NCBI RefSeq assembly: GCF_020882245.1 | Contig: NC_083597.1 | Location: 53,546,152 to 53,610,151, forward strand | Origin: Rhopalosiphum padi | Taxonomy: Eukaryota > Arthropoda > Insecta > Hemiptera > Aphididae | Length of the DNA: 64,000 bases | Reading direction: 5' to 3' | Shown here: positions 28,076 through 40,283 of the stretch, in pieces | Layout of the letters: every line of letters begins with the position of its first letter | Position numbering within the stretch: position 1 is the first letter of the stretch | Position numbers and translations under genes: made by a program | The notes under the pieces: generated by a model | The model's database searches: none | Told to the model about the DNA's origin: nothing | What the model saw: the letters and a program-made list of their open reading frames with translations, nothing else

Positions 28076-28086
28076 CAACTAAATGC
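28056..28086 (+). promoter_or_regulatory. upstream elements of tRNA-Tyr copy 2
   Basis: GTGAAAGT starts at -56 and ACTAAATGC lies at -34 to -26. The block before the distal motif (GTGCAAAC) also precedes copy 5. Confidence 0.5.
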
Positions 28087-28111
28087 TGAAAATGAACACC
28101 GTACTTAACAT

Positions 28112-28201
28112 CCTTCGGTAGCTCAGTTGGTAGAGCGGTGGACTGTAGTGTAAATATCCATGGTTATCCATAGGTCGCTGGTTCAAATCCGGCCCGAAGG
28201 A
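28112..28201 (+). tRNA. tRNA-Tyr (GTA), copy 2, intron of 17 nt
   Basis: The body has the same 73-nt sequence as copy 1, with acceptor stem CCTTCGG/CCGAAGG, standard A and B boxes and loop CTGTAGA after splicing. The 17-nt intron contains ATCCATGG, nearly a copy of the start of the 3' half (ATCCATAGG). A T7 terminator follows at 28210. Confidence 0.95.
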
Positions 28202-28209
28202 GACATTAA

Positions 28210-28216
28210 TTTTTTT
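28210..28216 (+). terminator. Pol III terminator, tRNA-Tyr copy 2
   Basis: T7 run starting nine bases after the tRNA 3' end. Confidence 0.8.
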
Positions 28217-29604
28217 CGATATTTGTTTTATATGTATTTTTGCATTAAGCTTACTCCGTTGTTTTTGCGTGAAAAAAAAAACATTATTTTTATTGCGACC
28301 GTCAATATACACGATAGTACGATATAATTAATATATTTTAATAATATTTTATGCACCCTGGTTATTGGTTTTTTTTCAATTTGCATAGACAGATATCGAA
28401 GGGGGGTTTAACCACTTCACATTTTAAATTAGCTTAACTTTTGGTATTATATTACCAAAATTTTCGATTTTTTTTTTTAACTTTTTTGTATTGTTAACTT
28501 TATTAGTAATCCCCTATATTGGTGGCAGAAATAATAACTATTAATAAAGAACTATATATTACAAAATATATTAATGATTAATGGCAAGAAGACTTAAAAT
28601 TTAACATTTCAAAAATCGCTATTCCCAATTTATACAAATTACTACAAGTGACCATAACTCTTCCCATACCTACGTGCTACTTCTACGCGAGGACGAAACT
28701 TTTCAACTATAAGATGTGTAAAAACTGGTTAAGAAGTTAAATACTCCACATTTTTATTAACACATTCTCCATATCAATTTTGAAACGTATTGAAATAAAA
28801 ATAGAGCAATATTATTAAAATAATTAAAAATACTTCAATTTAATTATCGCTGTATATGATTATTTAGTTTATTATGTTTTAGCTTACGTGTATCAGTGTG
28901 TACTCAAATAATTATATTGGTATTGGACATCTTAAGAAAATTATTTTTATAAGATAATGTTAAGGGTAGTATCTGTTTATAAGGTGGTAATTAAAAAAAA
29001 AAAATTCAGGGCCCAACATTTATTGTAGTATAAGATATTAGATACTGAAAATTCACAATCAATAAACTATTTTCACCATTAAAATGTTTCTACTTTTAAA
29101 AATGTCAGGGGGGATGGACCTCTTGACGCTGGACCCCCCAGGTAAGAATTATAACTTTTTATAACATATTTTATAAATTATAAATATTCATATAGGTGAT
29201 ACGTTTAAACTTCTAATTTTAATAGTAATTTATAGACTTAGTAGTGTAATATATGAATATTTTAGTAATTACCAATAATAATGAAACAATTTTGTTAGAA
29301 TAAAAGGGGAGGTCGAATCCTTGGTAAAATTAAGTAAGATTTGTATAGTAGAAAGTAGTAACGCAATGTTGGATGATGCTCTATGTATAGTTATACGTAT
29401 ATAATATTTTATTATAATAATACGTTATATTATTTGAAATCATGAAATCCTGTGAGGTTCGAATTGCTGCAGTTTTAAGCCAATGTACCCCTTCAGAGTA
29501 TATGTACAATATAACGTATATATACGCGTAAATACATAAACACGCTGCTGTTTAATTACGCTGGACAATCCTGCGGACTGCTCGAAGTACCATTAAAACG
29601 ACAC

Positions 29605-29745
29605 ATTATATATATATATATATATATATATGGAAAGAGAGTGTGCGATGACTTGTCACGTGCACACTTGATGACGGTATTCCATATACCTATATAGTAT
29701 TAGTATACACATTATATGTATATATATATATATGTGTGTGTGTGT
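29605..29745. repeat. (TA)n and (TG)n microsatellites
   Basis: A pure TA run at about 29607-29632, then near 29715-29745 a TA run that changes to TG. The small ORFs overlapping here are products of the repeats. Confidence 0.8.
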
Positions 29746-30992
29746 TTCGACGGACTTGTCTACATTTTGGCTAACCCTTTTTCGGCAACATATACGTATA
29801 TTACACTCGAGTGAAACACTAACAGATCGATGTCGTCCGTACGCGTTAGTGCGTCGTGATAAGTGCGTCCAATGTCCATATATATTATATAAAGAGCTGC
29901 CCAATATAATACCTATATAACTTCAGTATTTCAGAGGGGGAGTTTTATACTTTTATGTTAACGCTTATACACGCCCGACGTTTATGTACTACAACAATAT
30001 GGTCGAGATGAGTTGTGAACACACGGTCAAGCAATTTTTACGAGTATTTTTTAATAACATCGATGTTACTCTTATCCCTATCGCTGCATCATGGAAATGC
30101 AGCACAAAGAAAATAATAATAACAATAGTATATATATAATATTGTATTAATAATGCAGTGAATTTAACAATTTTTTTTAATCTTTTTAACAATGTTATAG
30201 CGTCGTGATGCGTATATGGTGTATTATGCAATTGTGTATGATAATAAAATTATGTTCGTAGAATTTTATTTTCTGCATGTTAGTACATTAACAAACGCAC
30301 TCACGTGTATATAGTATATACATTTAAAAAAAATGTTTTATAGTCTTGTTGAGTTGCACGAAGTACAATTTTAATGTTTCAAATGTTTTTGTACTTCGGA
30401 GCCTTATTCAGTTGTATTGTTTGCTACTTCGCTATATAATACAATATAAAATCGTATCTTATATAACTAAAATTTTAACACATAGTTAGCCTAAATTTTT
30501 GCTATATAAATTATCGTGAGTTATAATTTTATTTTACTATATAGACATATAGTTATAGTATATATATTTATATACTATTAATATTATAGTATTTTTATAC
30601 ACAATTATGGTATTTTTTCTCTTTATTTATCATACATTATATAGGTATACAAATATAATAAACATTAAACATTCTGCAGGTAAAATTGATTATATGTTTG
30701 ATTATAGCACATCATATTAATATTATGCTTTACTGTAATATAATATTATTTTAGTACACAATTTATTATGTTCTCTGAATATATATTTCTAAAAAATGTA
30801 TACTAAGACATTTAATTAAATCAATATAAATACAAAGTTTAAAATATATTTATGCATCAACCTTTAAAGTATATCAAATTCGTAATCGAACCGCTTATAA
30901 CTTACTATGATTTGCAATCAGATTTAAGTGCAAGGACATGGCAAAATTCACATTTAAATTATCATGGTGCATAAATTGTACAATGAATTTTT

Positions 30993-31019
30993 CGTTTTTT
31001 TTTTTTTTTTTTTTTTTAT
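30993..31019. repeat. poly-T tract
   Basis: An uninterrupted T run of more than 20 bases; it could be the reverse-complement poly-A tail of an eroded retroelement, but no body is recognised beside it. Confidence 0.8.
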
Positions 31020-31256
31020 CGTGGTAAAATTATTATTTAAATGACGATTTTTCTTTCTGTAATATTGCGTTATCTTCTGTTTACATTACAATTCGTTGAA
31101 ATTAATGGTCGGTCGATTTGATATTATATGCTCTCAACGAAAGTCGGAAATTGTATTTCTTGCATAATATTATTATTTTAATAATGATACAATAATATTA
31201 GCAACTACTTCCTATACCTATATATGATGTGTCGTGAAATTCTACGGTATAAAATA

Positions 31257-31258
31257 AG

Positions 31259-31290
<32 letters not shown>

Positions 31291-31304
31291 TAATAATAAT
31301 AATA
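31257..31304. repeat. (AAT)n microsatellite
   Basis: About 48 bp of AAT units with one A-rich interruption. A shorter AAT run lies at about 24820-24838. Confidence 0.85.
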
Positions 31305-34300
31305 CGCAGCACGCGGTTGATACTATACGCAATGTGACAGGTTAGGTAGATGGATGTAGATTATATTTTCAAATCCAAAAAACCGCAAAATGACCGAGTC
31401 CAGTTAATTTATCGAAAGAAAAAACTACACAGCCAGTGAGTCAGCCATTTTGTCCAAGCGCCAAGCATAATATATTATATTCATTTCGAACGTACTGCTG
31501 CAGCGCACTTTTGTTGCAGGTGTATTCAATTATTATTATTCAGTTACAGTAATACGACCGGTCTAAATGTTATAATATAGACAATATAGTATAGTTAGTA
31601 TACCATCTATCAGTGGCAGATATATGAGAAAAAATACAAAATCCACAAACATTACAAAAGTCCCAATAAAATATTATTCAGGATAGGGCAACATATATTA
31701 TTTTTTAATAAATATATTGAGTTAAATTACCTTGCTTATGATTTAATTATACTACGATTAGGCATCATAGGTATGAATTATAAGTTAAGTGCGTACTGCC
31801 GTACTGGTCTATAAAATTAAACTTTAAATGTGTAACTATAAATTATGGTAATAGGCTTTGATTTAAGCGAAATATCCATATTAACTTATATACAGAATTG
31901 TTAGAGTGAACAAGTGCCCAATTCACGAATGTCCATATTATCTCCGTTAAATTCAAAGGTGGTAGAGTATACTTACTTATCTGATTTTTTTAATATACGG
32001 GTACCTATATGTGAATTTTAAACGTAAATTAAATTGTCTCCCCTCCACATTAAACTTGAATTAAAATACTATGCAAATAATTAAACATCAGATCAGATGA
32101 TTACCAATATTTTAATAACCTAAGAAAAACCGCCTAACAAAAATACCGATATTTTTATAAATAAATATAATTATCTTATACAAGTCGTGTATCGGATGTA
32201 TAACTTATATTTTTTTTTCCTGAAAAATATAAGTATTAAAACGGCCTGCTTGAAGCACAAACTACTTTTTCCTATATACCTAATACGCTCAAATCGTGCC
32301 TACATCATACACCTTATCAAGCAGACCATATTTTAACATATACTAAGTACAGGTTAACAGTATTTTAACATACAAAATCTTGTGGTTAATGAATGTGCCT
32401 CGTACTCCATGGCCCATGTGGCCATGCCCCAAGTCCCGGAGCACATAATTATTATTATTATTTCCTTATGGCTTACAGTGCCATCTAGTCAAAAATTCTT
32501 AGAATATGCTCTGTTATCAAATCTTATAAATTGTATCAATTGGATGATTTGGATCCAAACAAACTAAGATGACTATTTAAAATGTATACAAAATAGATTA
32601 TTAAATTAATTTTGTTTGTCAAAACAATTTAAAACAGTTAAGAGCATTTTTTTATTTTGCATTTATCTTTTGTGAATAATGTGAATAGATTTAATAGATT
32701 TGTAGCTGTTTTAAAACACTATAACTTACGAACTTATTTTATTTGATATACATTTTAAATGTGTATTTTGTTTTGTTTGGATCCAAAATGAAATTTTGAT
32801 AATGATTAATATTGCAGTATGTGACGTTACACTATTCGTCCGTATTTGCAAAATAAGTACTTAGAAAAAAATGTTTTAAACCTTTTTATTAAATTAATAC
32901 TATTTTTATCTACCTTTGCATGAAAGTGTTGTATACCCGTGAATTTTTTAGCTATGCATCACATGCGGTTATACCTACCTATCATCAGTATCATCGCATA
33001 TTATAATAATATAATATATATTATTATTATAATAGTTCACGTGTGAACAATTGCAGCAGGCGCTATAAATAATAATAAAATATCGTAGTCGTAGAAAATG
33101 TTATAGATACACTTTTACATATATATAAATATATATATATATCTTCGTAACATTGCATACTGATATATATAGGATAATAATTTTTTGATATTCTGGACAG
33201 TGTCCAAGGGTAGGCGCTTGGCACTTGCTATTCGTTTGTCCAAATAGGTACCCCTAGGTGGTAGTTTATGGTTCGATATATTATGATACTGCGATAATAT
33301 AAATTGTATTATATTTCCATCATCACGAGGACTGAAAACTAACACGTATAAAGTCCGCCGACGATTTATTATTATATTATTTTCTAGCCGTTGACGGGGG
33401 TCTGAAAAATATATAACGCTTATAATACATAATATAACATTATAACATAATATCACATCACTATCACAGTATCACTATATACTGTAACCTATAAATTATT
33501 GTATACGTACTATGTACAGACTACATAATTATATTATTAGTTTATAAAATATTTATGTCAAAGCCTCATCACTGTTATACATCGTATATAGACGGAATAT
33601 ATAGTAATACCATTTTATTGGCAATGTTGTTATTCGTATTATATATGGTGGTGTATATAATGTAATACCTATAGGATTAACGAATCAGCTCTGAAGTAGA
33701 AGAAATTTATTTTGATCGGACTTTTAACTAACGATATATGTTATGTAGGTCGCATATTGGACCTTTGGATTATTATGATCCACCCACTGTCAAATGAATA
33801 CTACTATATATAATAAAAGTATATACGCACTACTCATATAATAATACATCAGTAAATTGGATGTCCACATTTTTTTTTTATATTAACGATCGCATTTCAT
33901 ACATTTTTAATCATCACATGCAGCCAAATGTAATTTGACTTAGCTCGGACGCGCTTTTTAAAAGACTAATTCACGACGTCTCGAATTATTAACGTCATTA
34001 CATAATATTATATGGTATTGCAATAGCAATGTACCGTAAGACTAAACTTTTATACCTTCATCATTGGCTTTATATTATTATGTTTGATACATATAGTTTT
34101 TTTTAAACCTATTCGTTCACTTTTATCACGCTATTGACTATTGTCTATTGACGATTATAATAATATTGTTTCATCTAAAATTATAGTAAATACTAAATTC
34201 ACAAACACTATCAAACAGCAGGGTCTACAATTATTATACTATGTGCATTAATAACATAATACTGAATTTTATCACATAGTTAATAAAAAAAAAGTAAATA

Positions 34301-35306
34301 ATTGTAATTTAATAATTTGAATGGAGTGCAGTTTTATATAATTATCAATATTTAATGTATAATATCGTTTAAATTGTATTAGTGCTAAATAAAATATATT
34401 ACGATAGGTAATTACCATTTTATTGTCTATAAAACAAGCAACCAGTGCCGTGCCGTAATAACTATAATTGGGCCACAAGGTAATAATATTGGCACCCCTA
34501 TTAAGCATACAATATATTTAAGCCTCTACAAAAATAGCTTGTTAAGCTCGCGTAAACCTTCCTAGTCTGATATTATTTATATAATAATAAACTTTTTTCC
34601 TATATTTGTACACATATTTGTAATAAAAAACGTTTAGGTATAATTAACAGTCCTGTATCGCATTTGTAATGATCTGGTAGTAGACTTTCTTCTTTTTATA
34701 ATTGTTCTGTACTGAAAAGTCTGAAGATCACTTAAATGTTTCCGTTTATTTGCCTCGGGCGTTTAAAAAAATAAATTACGTATACAACAACTCAAGTAAA
34801 ATAAATAAATTCGATTTAAATAAACTTATTAAAATACAAATGTTGAGTCGAAAACGTGTTTTCGTTGTTTTTGTCGTTCTTGAACATCGAATGTCTGAAT
34901 TATTACAGTGATAAACCATACCGTAGGTATAATAAGTTATTATCGTATCCCTATTCGATAATACTATATTTTCTGGAAATATTTAAAAATAACATCTTTT
35001 GTTATCCGTTTATCGGAATACACGTTCCATACGTCTTCTAACGGTATCTTCCCTGCCATAGTGCCATCTGGCTATTAACACTATAATATAGATATATCGA
35101 TTACGTCATCGTATATGTACCTAGTCCGTAACCATAAACTGATAAGCTGCAACACGTTTTTCACGGATAAAATAATATTTAATTTAAACATAACTCAAAG
35201 TATAAACCATCGGGTAAAGTGGAAAAGTACTATTTTACCATCCTCCTCTTGGCACGGCTCTGCAAGCGACAAATATTAATTCACGACACTGATACACAAT
35301 AGATTA

Positions 35307-35738
35307 AGAGGACGTTGTACCCGCAGATAACACTCCGTCTTACATACGTACGACAGCAAATTTTCGTTCACCAGTTTCAATAGTGTGCCGTTAGTTTTTA
35401 TATTAGTGTGAACTGACCTATTATAAAATTTAAATGCAAGATTATTATCCAGGTCCTCGCGTAACCTTTTGTTGATATTATTATTTTTAAGTAAATTATG
35501 ATCTTTTTGAAATTGTATATTTTAAAATGATCATAACATTCATAATTTACTAAAAAATAATAATATCAATAAAAGGCTACGTGGGACATTAGATAATAAT
35601 CTGACCTTTAAATTGTATAATAGGTCATTACACTCTAATATCAATACTAACAGCACACTATTGAAACTGGTGAACGAAAATTTGCTGTTTCGTACGTGAC
35701 ATGTAACACTCTCAACACATGCGTGTAGTACGTCCTCT
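35307..35738. mobile_element. foldback MITE, 432 bp, arms of about 200 bp
   Basis: Almost the whole element is an inverted repeat centred near 35522. The ends are AGAGGACGT and ACGTCCTCT, and long inner blocks such as AGCAAATTTTCGTTCACC pair with their complements at 35660-35690. It is flanked by TA on each side. There is no ORF. A mariner- or Harbinger-derived MITE is possible; the short TSD does not decide. Confidence 0.8.
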
Positions 35739-35773
35739 TAGGATTAAGACAATCAACTATCAAGTACCTAAGT

Positions 35774-35935
35774 CAGTGGCTCCCAAACTTTGTACCTTTA
35801 CCGCTCACTTAAAAAAAAATTCGACATATAAGACGCCCCCTTAAAAAAAGTATTGTTAATAATCTTTAACCCCCAAGTTAAGCTTCTAACTTCCATTGCC
35901 CCCTTTGACGATATCGCCCACTTTGGAAAACATTG
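35774..35935. mobile_element. hAT MITE, 162 bp
   Basis: The left end CAGTGGCTCCCAAACTT and the right end, whose reverse complement is CAATGTTTTCCAAAGTG, are imperfect TIRs of the CAGTGGTTCCCAAA hAT type. A perfect 8-bp direct repeat ACCTAAGT flanks it (35766-35773 and 35936-35943). There is no coding capacity. Confidence 0.85.
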
Positions 35936-36304
35936 ACCTAAGTAATGTGACTTGGAATGTACATAAATGTCATAAATATATTTTTTAAATAATATTCAAA
36001 TATTGAAAACTTAACTAAGTTTATTGAATTGTTTGTACTATTGTCTATTGGTCTACATTTATTTAAGTATAATATTTATATATACTTTACTTATAAGCAT
36101 AATTATATTTATTAATTATTATCCTTAATATGCATAACTACATAAGTGGAGACGTATCATTTCATTTCAACAAGATGTGGGCGTTTTAGAATAAAATGTT
36201 ATAAAGAAAATATGAAATAATATGAATGTATATCTATAATTTGTGAACGAAAAAAAGTGAAGGGGTTTATGAAATCACCCGCATACCCTTATTGGCCTTA
36301 TATC

Positions 36305-37946
36305 CAGTGTCGGCCTGGCCATGGCCGCTGGGCCGCGAATGCGGCCGGGGCCCCTCTCCTTTTTTTTTTTATTTTTTTTTTTATTGTCGTCAATTTTGTT
36401 CAGCCGTTATAGGAGCAATTTTTCTTCAGAGGCCCAAAAAATTGAAAATTGATTCAATAATCAGATGCTTTCCCATAGGTTAGGTTAGGCTTTGTACAAG
36501 TTAGAGGAGGTTTATTTGGATCAATTGCGCTACTGCAAGTTAAGTTAGGTTTTATCCTTATTTTGGACGAGACCACGAGGACCCTGCTTGCCCGACCCTG
36601 CAGCCTGCAGAGGCCCCGGTGCCCCGATGTTGGATTCAGCAATCATACAAATATTGCATAGAAAAAAATGTATTATGTATTAATTTACAATACCTACTAT
36701 AGTCTATAATATCTGTATAATATATAAATATATAATAATGATGAAGGTATGACATTTACTCTTGAAAGTAACTTAAACAATATTATTCTTATTTCTTATA
36801 TAGCTTATAAATTATGGATATGTTTTCTAAGTTTAAATTTTATAATAGAAATATAATTTTAGTTTTCGTAATTTCATTTCTGTGTTATTAATAATTATTT
36901 TTTATTGTTTTGTAGCTTCAAACGTTTCAATAGTTTCATAGTTTATTTTTAAACGAATGATTTCCATCGCGTCGGCTTCGTGTTAATATAATATTATTAT
37001 TATAATGTTATTATTATTTATTTATAAATATTAAATAATGTTTTTCTCGCACCCATCGACCATTAACACGATTCATGAAAAATGAAAATTTATTAAAAGA
37101 CTTGAACTGGTTGGACCCTAGAAGTTTTGCAGTATTTAACAACATTGAATTATTGCCTGTATCAGCTTTGAGTACTTTATGTAAAATATCTGGACTGAAT
37201 CATGAAGTAATCTTAACAGAATTGAAACAATTTTCCAGTCAATATGAAAACTTTATACCACAAATACCTAAATATACTACCGATTGTGATTCAGAAAATA
37301 AGATACTTTTAAGAAATGAAGATGCGAGTGATGAAGATAATGATGAAATATCAAAATCAGTAAATTGCAATAAATGTAACAAATGTATTCACTGTGCATT
37401 TTTAATTGTACGGGAATTATCATGCCAGTCAAATTTATTTTCAAATTTATTTGTCATATATAAGTTTGCTTTGTTGTTGCCATCAACACAAACAACTTGT
37501 GAAAGAGTATTTTCAAAGCTTAAATGTATAAAAACAAAACTTCGCTCAACGTTACACCAAAACCACCTTACTCCATTAATGTTGATGGCTATAGAAAAGA
37601 ATATAGCCATTGATACTCAAAAATTAATTGAAACAATAGCTTATTCATCTAATAAATTAAAAAAATTACTTATTTAAAAATTGTGTTTTATTATTTAAAA
37701 CATTCTTACTAGGTAGGTATTTCAAAAATAATTAGTTGTAAAATTGCTTTTATATTTAATTTAACTCATGAATCATGATTATGATATATAGGTATTATAT
37801 AATATGATCTATATTGGAAAAAATGTAAAGTACCTATATTTAAAGAAGTATCTTAAAATAATGTTTCAACAAAATACAGTGTACATTTTTTGGGGGCCCC
37901 TTAAAAAAACTGATCCATGGGCCTTTGGTATGCCAGGCCGACACTG
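36305..37946 (+). mobile_element. hAT DNA transposon, internally reduced, with TIRs and 8-bp TSD
   Basis: The element starts CAGTGTCGGCCTGGC and ends with its exact reverse complement (15-bp perfect TIRs). A less exact resemblance, including GGGGCCCC, reaches about 55 bp inward. Both sides are flanked by the 8-bp direct repeat CTTATATC (36297-36304 and 37947-37954), the target duplication typical of hAT elements. It is 1642 bp long, too short for a full hAT transposase of about 600 residues, and carries only a C-terminal transposase portion. Intact ends and a perfect TSD suggest recent insertion, probably mobilised in trans. Confidence 0.93.
37075..37677 (+). pseudogene. hAT transposase, C-terminal part
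   Basis: This open frame of 200 codons ends in a hAT-family C-terminal dimerisation domain (residues about 125-195), recognisable from LLPSTQTTCERVFSKLKCIK and the following KLRSTL. An acidic stretch (DASDEDNDE) precedes a CxxCxxC cluster. The catalytic core and the N-terminal zinc finger are missing, so it cannot be an active transposase by itself. The Met start is nominal: the frame stays open only a short way upstream. It lies inside the element bounded by TIRs at 36305 and 37946. Confidence 0.85.
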
Positions 37947-38531
37947 CTTATATCCCTCTCATTTTTATAGTACGACCACTCACCACTATAGACTGTAGTA
38001 GGTAATATACTAATATTAATAGCCAGGGTGATCGGACTCTAATCAAGACAAGGTAACACTAAACACACAAATCATACGTATTTACAGATCCAAATCTAAA
38101 AATGGATTGATAATTATTTATTATGTGCCTAGGCCCTAGATGGCTAGATTATGTGTTATATAATTATTAATTATATAAATATTACCTATCTATTAAAAAA
38201 CGATAAGCTACAGACATTATAATATTTGGTAGATTATATTATATACACTTTTTTTTGTTGTAAATAAACTAATAGGAAACAATAATTGGAATTGGTAATT
38301 AATAGTTTTAATTATAAAAGGATTTATAATCAATGCTTATAGCCTTATACAGTTATACATAATATCTATAAGGGAATGTTTCCATAGTTCCATCCACCAC
38401 TTGGGACGCACATACTGTATAAAAGGTAGGTAAATAAATCATAATAGCCACGGCCCGTGATTTGCAGTGAATACGAACTAAAATAATATACAACGAAACC
38501 GCGAACTAATAACAGTCGTCAGCAGTGACGC

Positions 38532-38557
38532 GTGAAAGTTGCAGCTGATTTAAATAC
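38532..38557 (+). promoter_or_regulatory. upstream elements of tRNA-Tyr copy 3
   Basis: GTGAAAGT starts at -53 and TTTAAATAC lies at -36 to -28. The sequence between and around them is unlike that of the other copies. Confidence 0.5.
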
Positions 38558-38584
38558 AGTGATTTTCAATCCGATTTCCAACCA

Positions 38585-38676
38585 CCTTCGATAGCTCAGT
38601 TGGTAGAGCGGTGGACTGTAGTGGTGTAAAATTCACAGATATCCATAGGTCGCTGGTTCAAATCCGGCTCGAAGGA
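38585..38676 (+). tRNA. tRNA-Tyr (GTA), copy 3, intron of 19 nt
   Basis: The cloverleaf is complete, with acceptor stem CCTTCGA/TCGAAGG. Relative to copies 1, 2 and 5 the last stem pair is A-T instead of G-C, a compensated change that keeps pairing. The anticodon is GTA, the intron 19 nt and the mature length 73 nt. A T7 terminator follows at 38681. Confidence 0.95.
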
Positions 38677-38680
38677 AAAA

Positions 38681-38687
38681 TTTTTTT
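38681..38687 (+). terminator. Pol III terminator, tRNA-Tyr copy 3
   Basis: T7 run starting five bases after the tRNA 3' end. Confidence 0.8.
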
Positions 38688-40237
38688 GCAAATTAATATT
38701 GAATTGTCTAAACGTCGAATTGTTACGTCATTGTTATTCATGTATTAATCGAATCAACAGATATTATAATATATTAATATGTCACAAATCGCACACAAAT
38801 AATAATTATTATTATTTTTATATAGAATGTAAGTGCTTCTCCATAACTAAATATTTTTTTTAGACATATGCTTATCTAAGAGTTTTTTTCATAAAAATAT
38901 GACAGATCAGTTTATTATTATACATTTATACCTCAAATTGAATAAATAAAAATGAACAATATAATAATTAATAATAGTAACAATTAATACAATAGGTATG
39001 TGTCAACAAAAAATCAGTCAGAATTAACAGAATATTACCATTATTAATCGAGGATAATACCTCGATACCTTATTATACCTATTAATAACCTAAATAACTT
39101 GGTTTATATTAATCACGATGTAGATACTAATATAACAACGTAGATACCTGATTGATAAACACATGTTCATTGTTGACATTGACACCATATAATATACTTA
39201 TTATTGAAGTTAGAATTATTCTATAGTTGTACTTTGCAAGTTTTTAGTTTTTTTTTCTTTGCACATAATTTTTAAATGTATTTTAATACAATGGTAAAAA
39301 TTGTTTACTTATAATTAAAAAAAAAAGATTAAGTATGGTTTCATTCTCAGAATATTTCATTTTAATTGTTTTCCTCTATTTCTGTACTTGAATTTGTAGG
39401 ACTGTCAGCAACGTCAACACCGCATATTTGCATTCGTTATGTTAATTAATAAACTGAATTAATTAATAAAATCTTTGTTTAAAAAAATATAATAAACACA
39501 ATATTATATAGGTACACGTACACGTACACATATATGGCACCTATACATGCACTGGTACATATCGGTACATGGCACTGAAATAACGTTTTATTAAATGTAA
39601 TAATAATAATGTATAATGCAGAACTTTAACACCGATTTCTCCATTCTCGTCTCTTCGTCGATATTGAACTTAAAATCGAAAAAACATTATTACAAACAAT
39701 TTTCTTTTAACAATTAAAATTATTTATGCCTGCAAAATGATGGCGATATTAAAAGTATTTATGTATTTTGCAAACCATTGTATAATGACTATAATGTATT
39801 GATAACACAACATGTTATCATTTTCATAATATGTATATGTACCTAGGATGTAGGTGTATACTGTATATGAGGTATCTGGTGCTAAAATTCTGACTTATGG
39901 TTTACAATTCTATAAGTTACAATATATCTATAACCTATTTAATTACTTCGTTATTTTAATTATAATTATATATTGAATATTTTATTTTCAAGAATAGTTT
40001 AAATATATGATATCACTAAAATAATATGAAGTCGTGGACCAATATATTTTAATATTATATTATGTAAAACAGCTTTAGTGCATAACAGAGACGTATATTG
40101 GATTTAAATTTTATGTGTAGTATATCAGTACTCATTAATTATTCTTATTACTTATTATTTATCAACCGTCATAATTAAAATAAAAAAGTATAATATTATA
40201 TTACCAAGATAATATTTAAATAGTTTTGTGTGACAAC

Positions 40238-40283
40238 CACAGATATATAAACATACTAGATAGCGTATGTTTATATATCTGTG
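40238..40283. mobile_element. 46-bp perfect hairpin insertion with 8-bp TSD
   Basis: Arms of 19 bp (CACAGATATATAAACATAC and its exact complement) enclose the 8-bp loop TAGATAGC. The hairpin is bounded on both sides by GTGACAAC (40230-40237 and 40284-40291). The layout is that of a transposed palindrome with a hAT-sized target duplication, although 46 bp is far shorter than usual MITEs. Confidence 0.7.

Noticed and set aside
33001..33034. AT palindrome of about 30 bp.
   Set aside because: ATTATAATAT palindromes are very common throughout this AT-rich window.
33115..33456. Minus-strand ORF of 113 codons.
   Set aside because: Its end is a TA-repeat translation and the rest has no recognised motif.
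34442..34505. CAGTGCCGTGCCG followed by GGCACCCC, like hAT ends.
   Set aside because: No matching TIR pair or 8-bp target duplication could be found; at most a fragment.
36478..36490. TTAGGTTAGG, like the insect telomere repeat.
   Set aside because: Only two units, inside the hAT element; no telomeric array.
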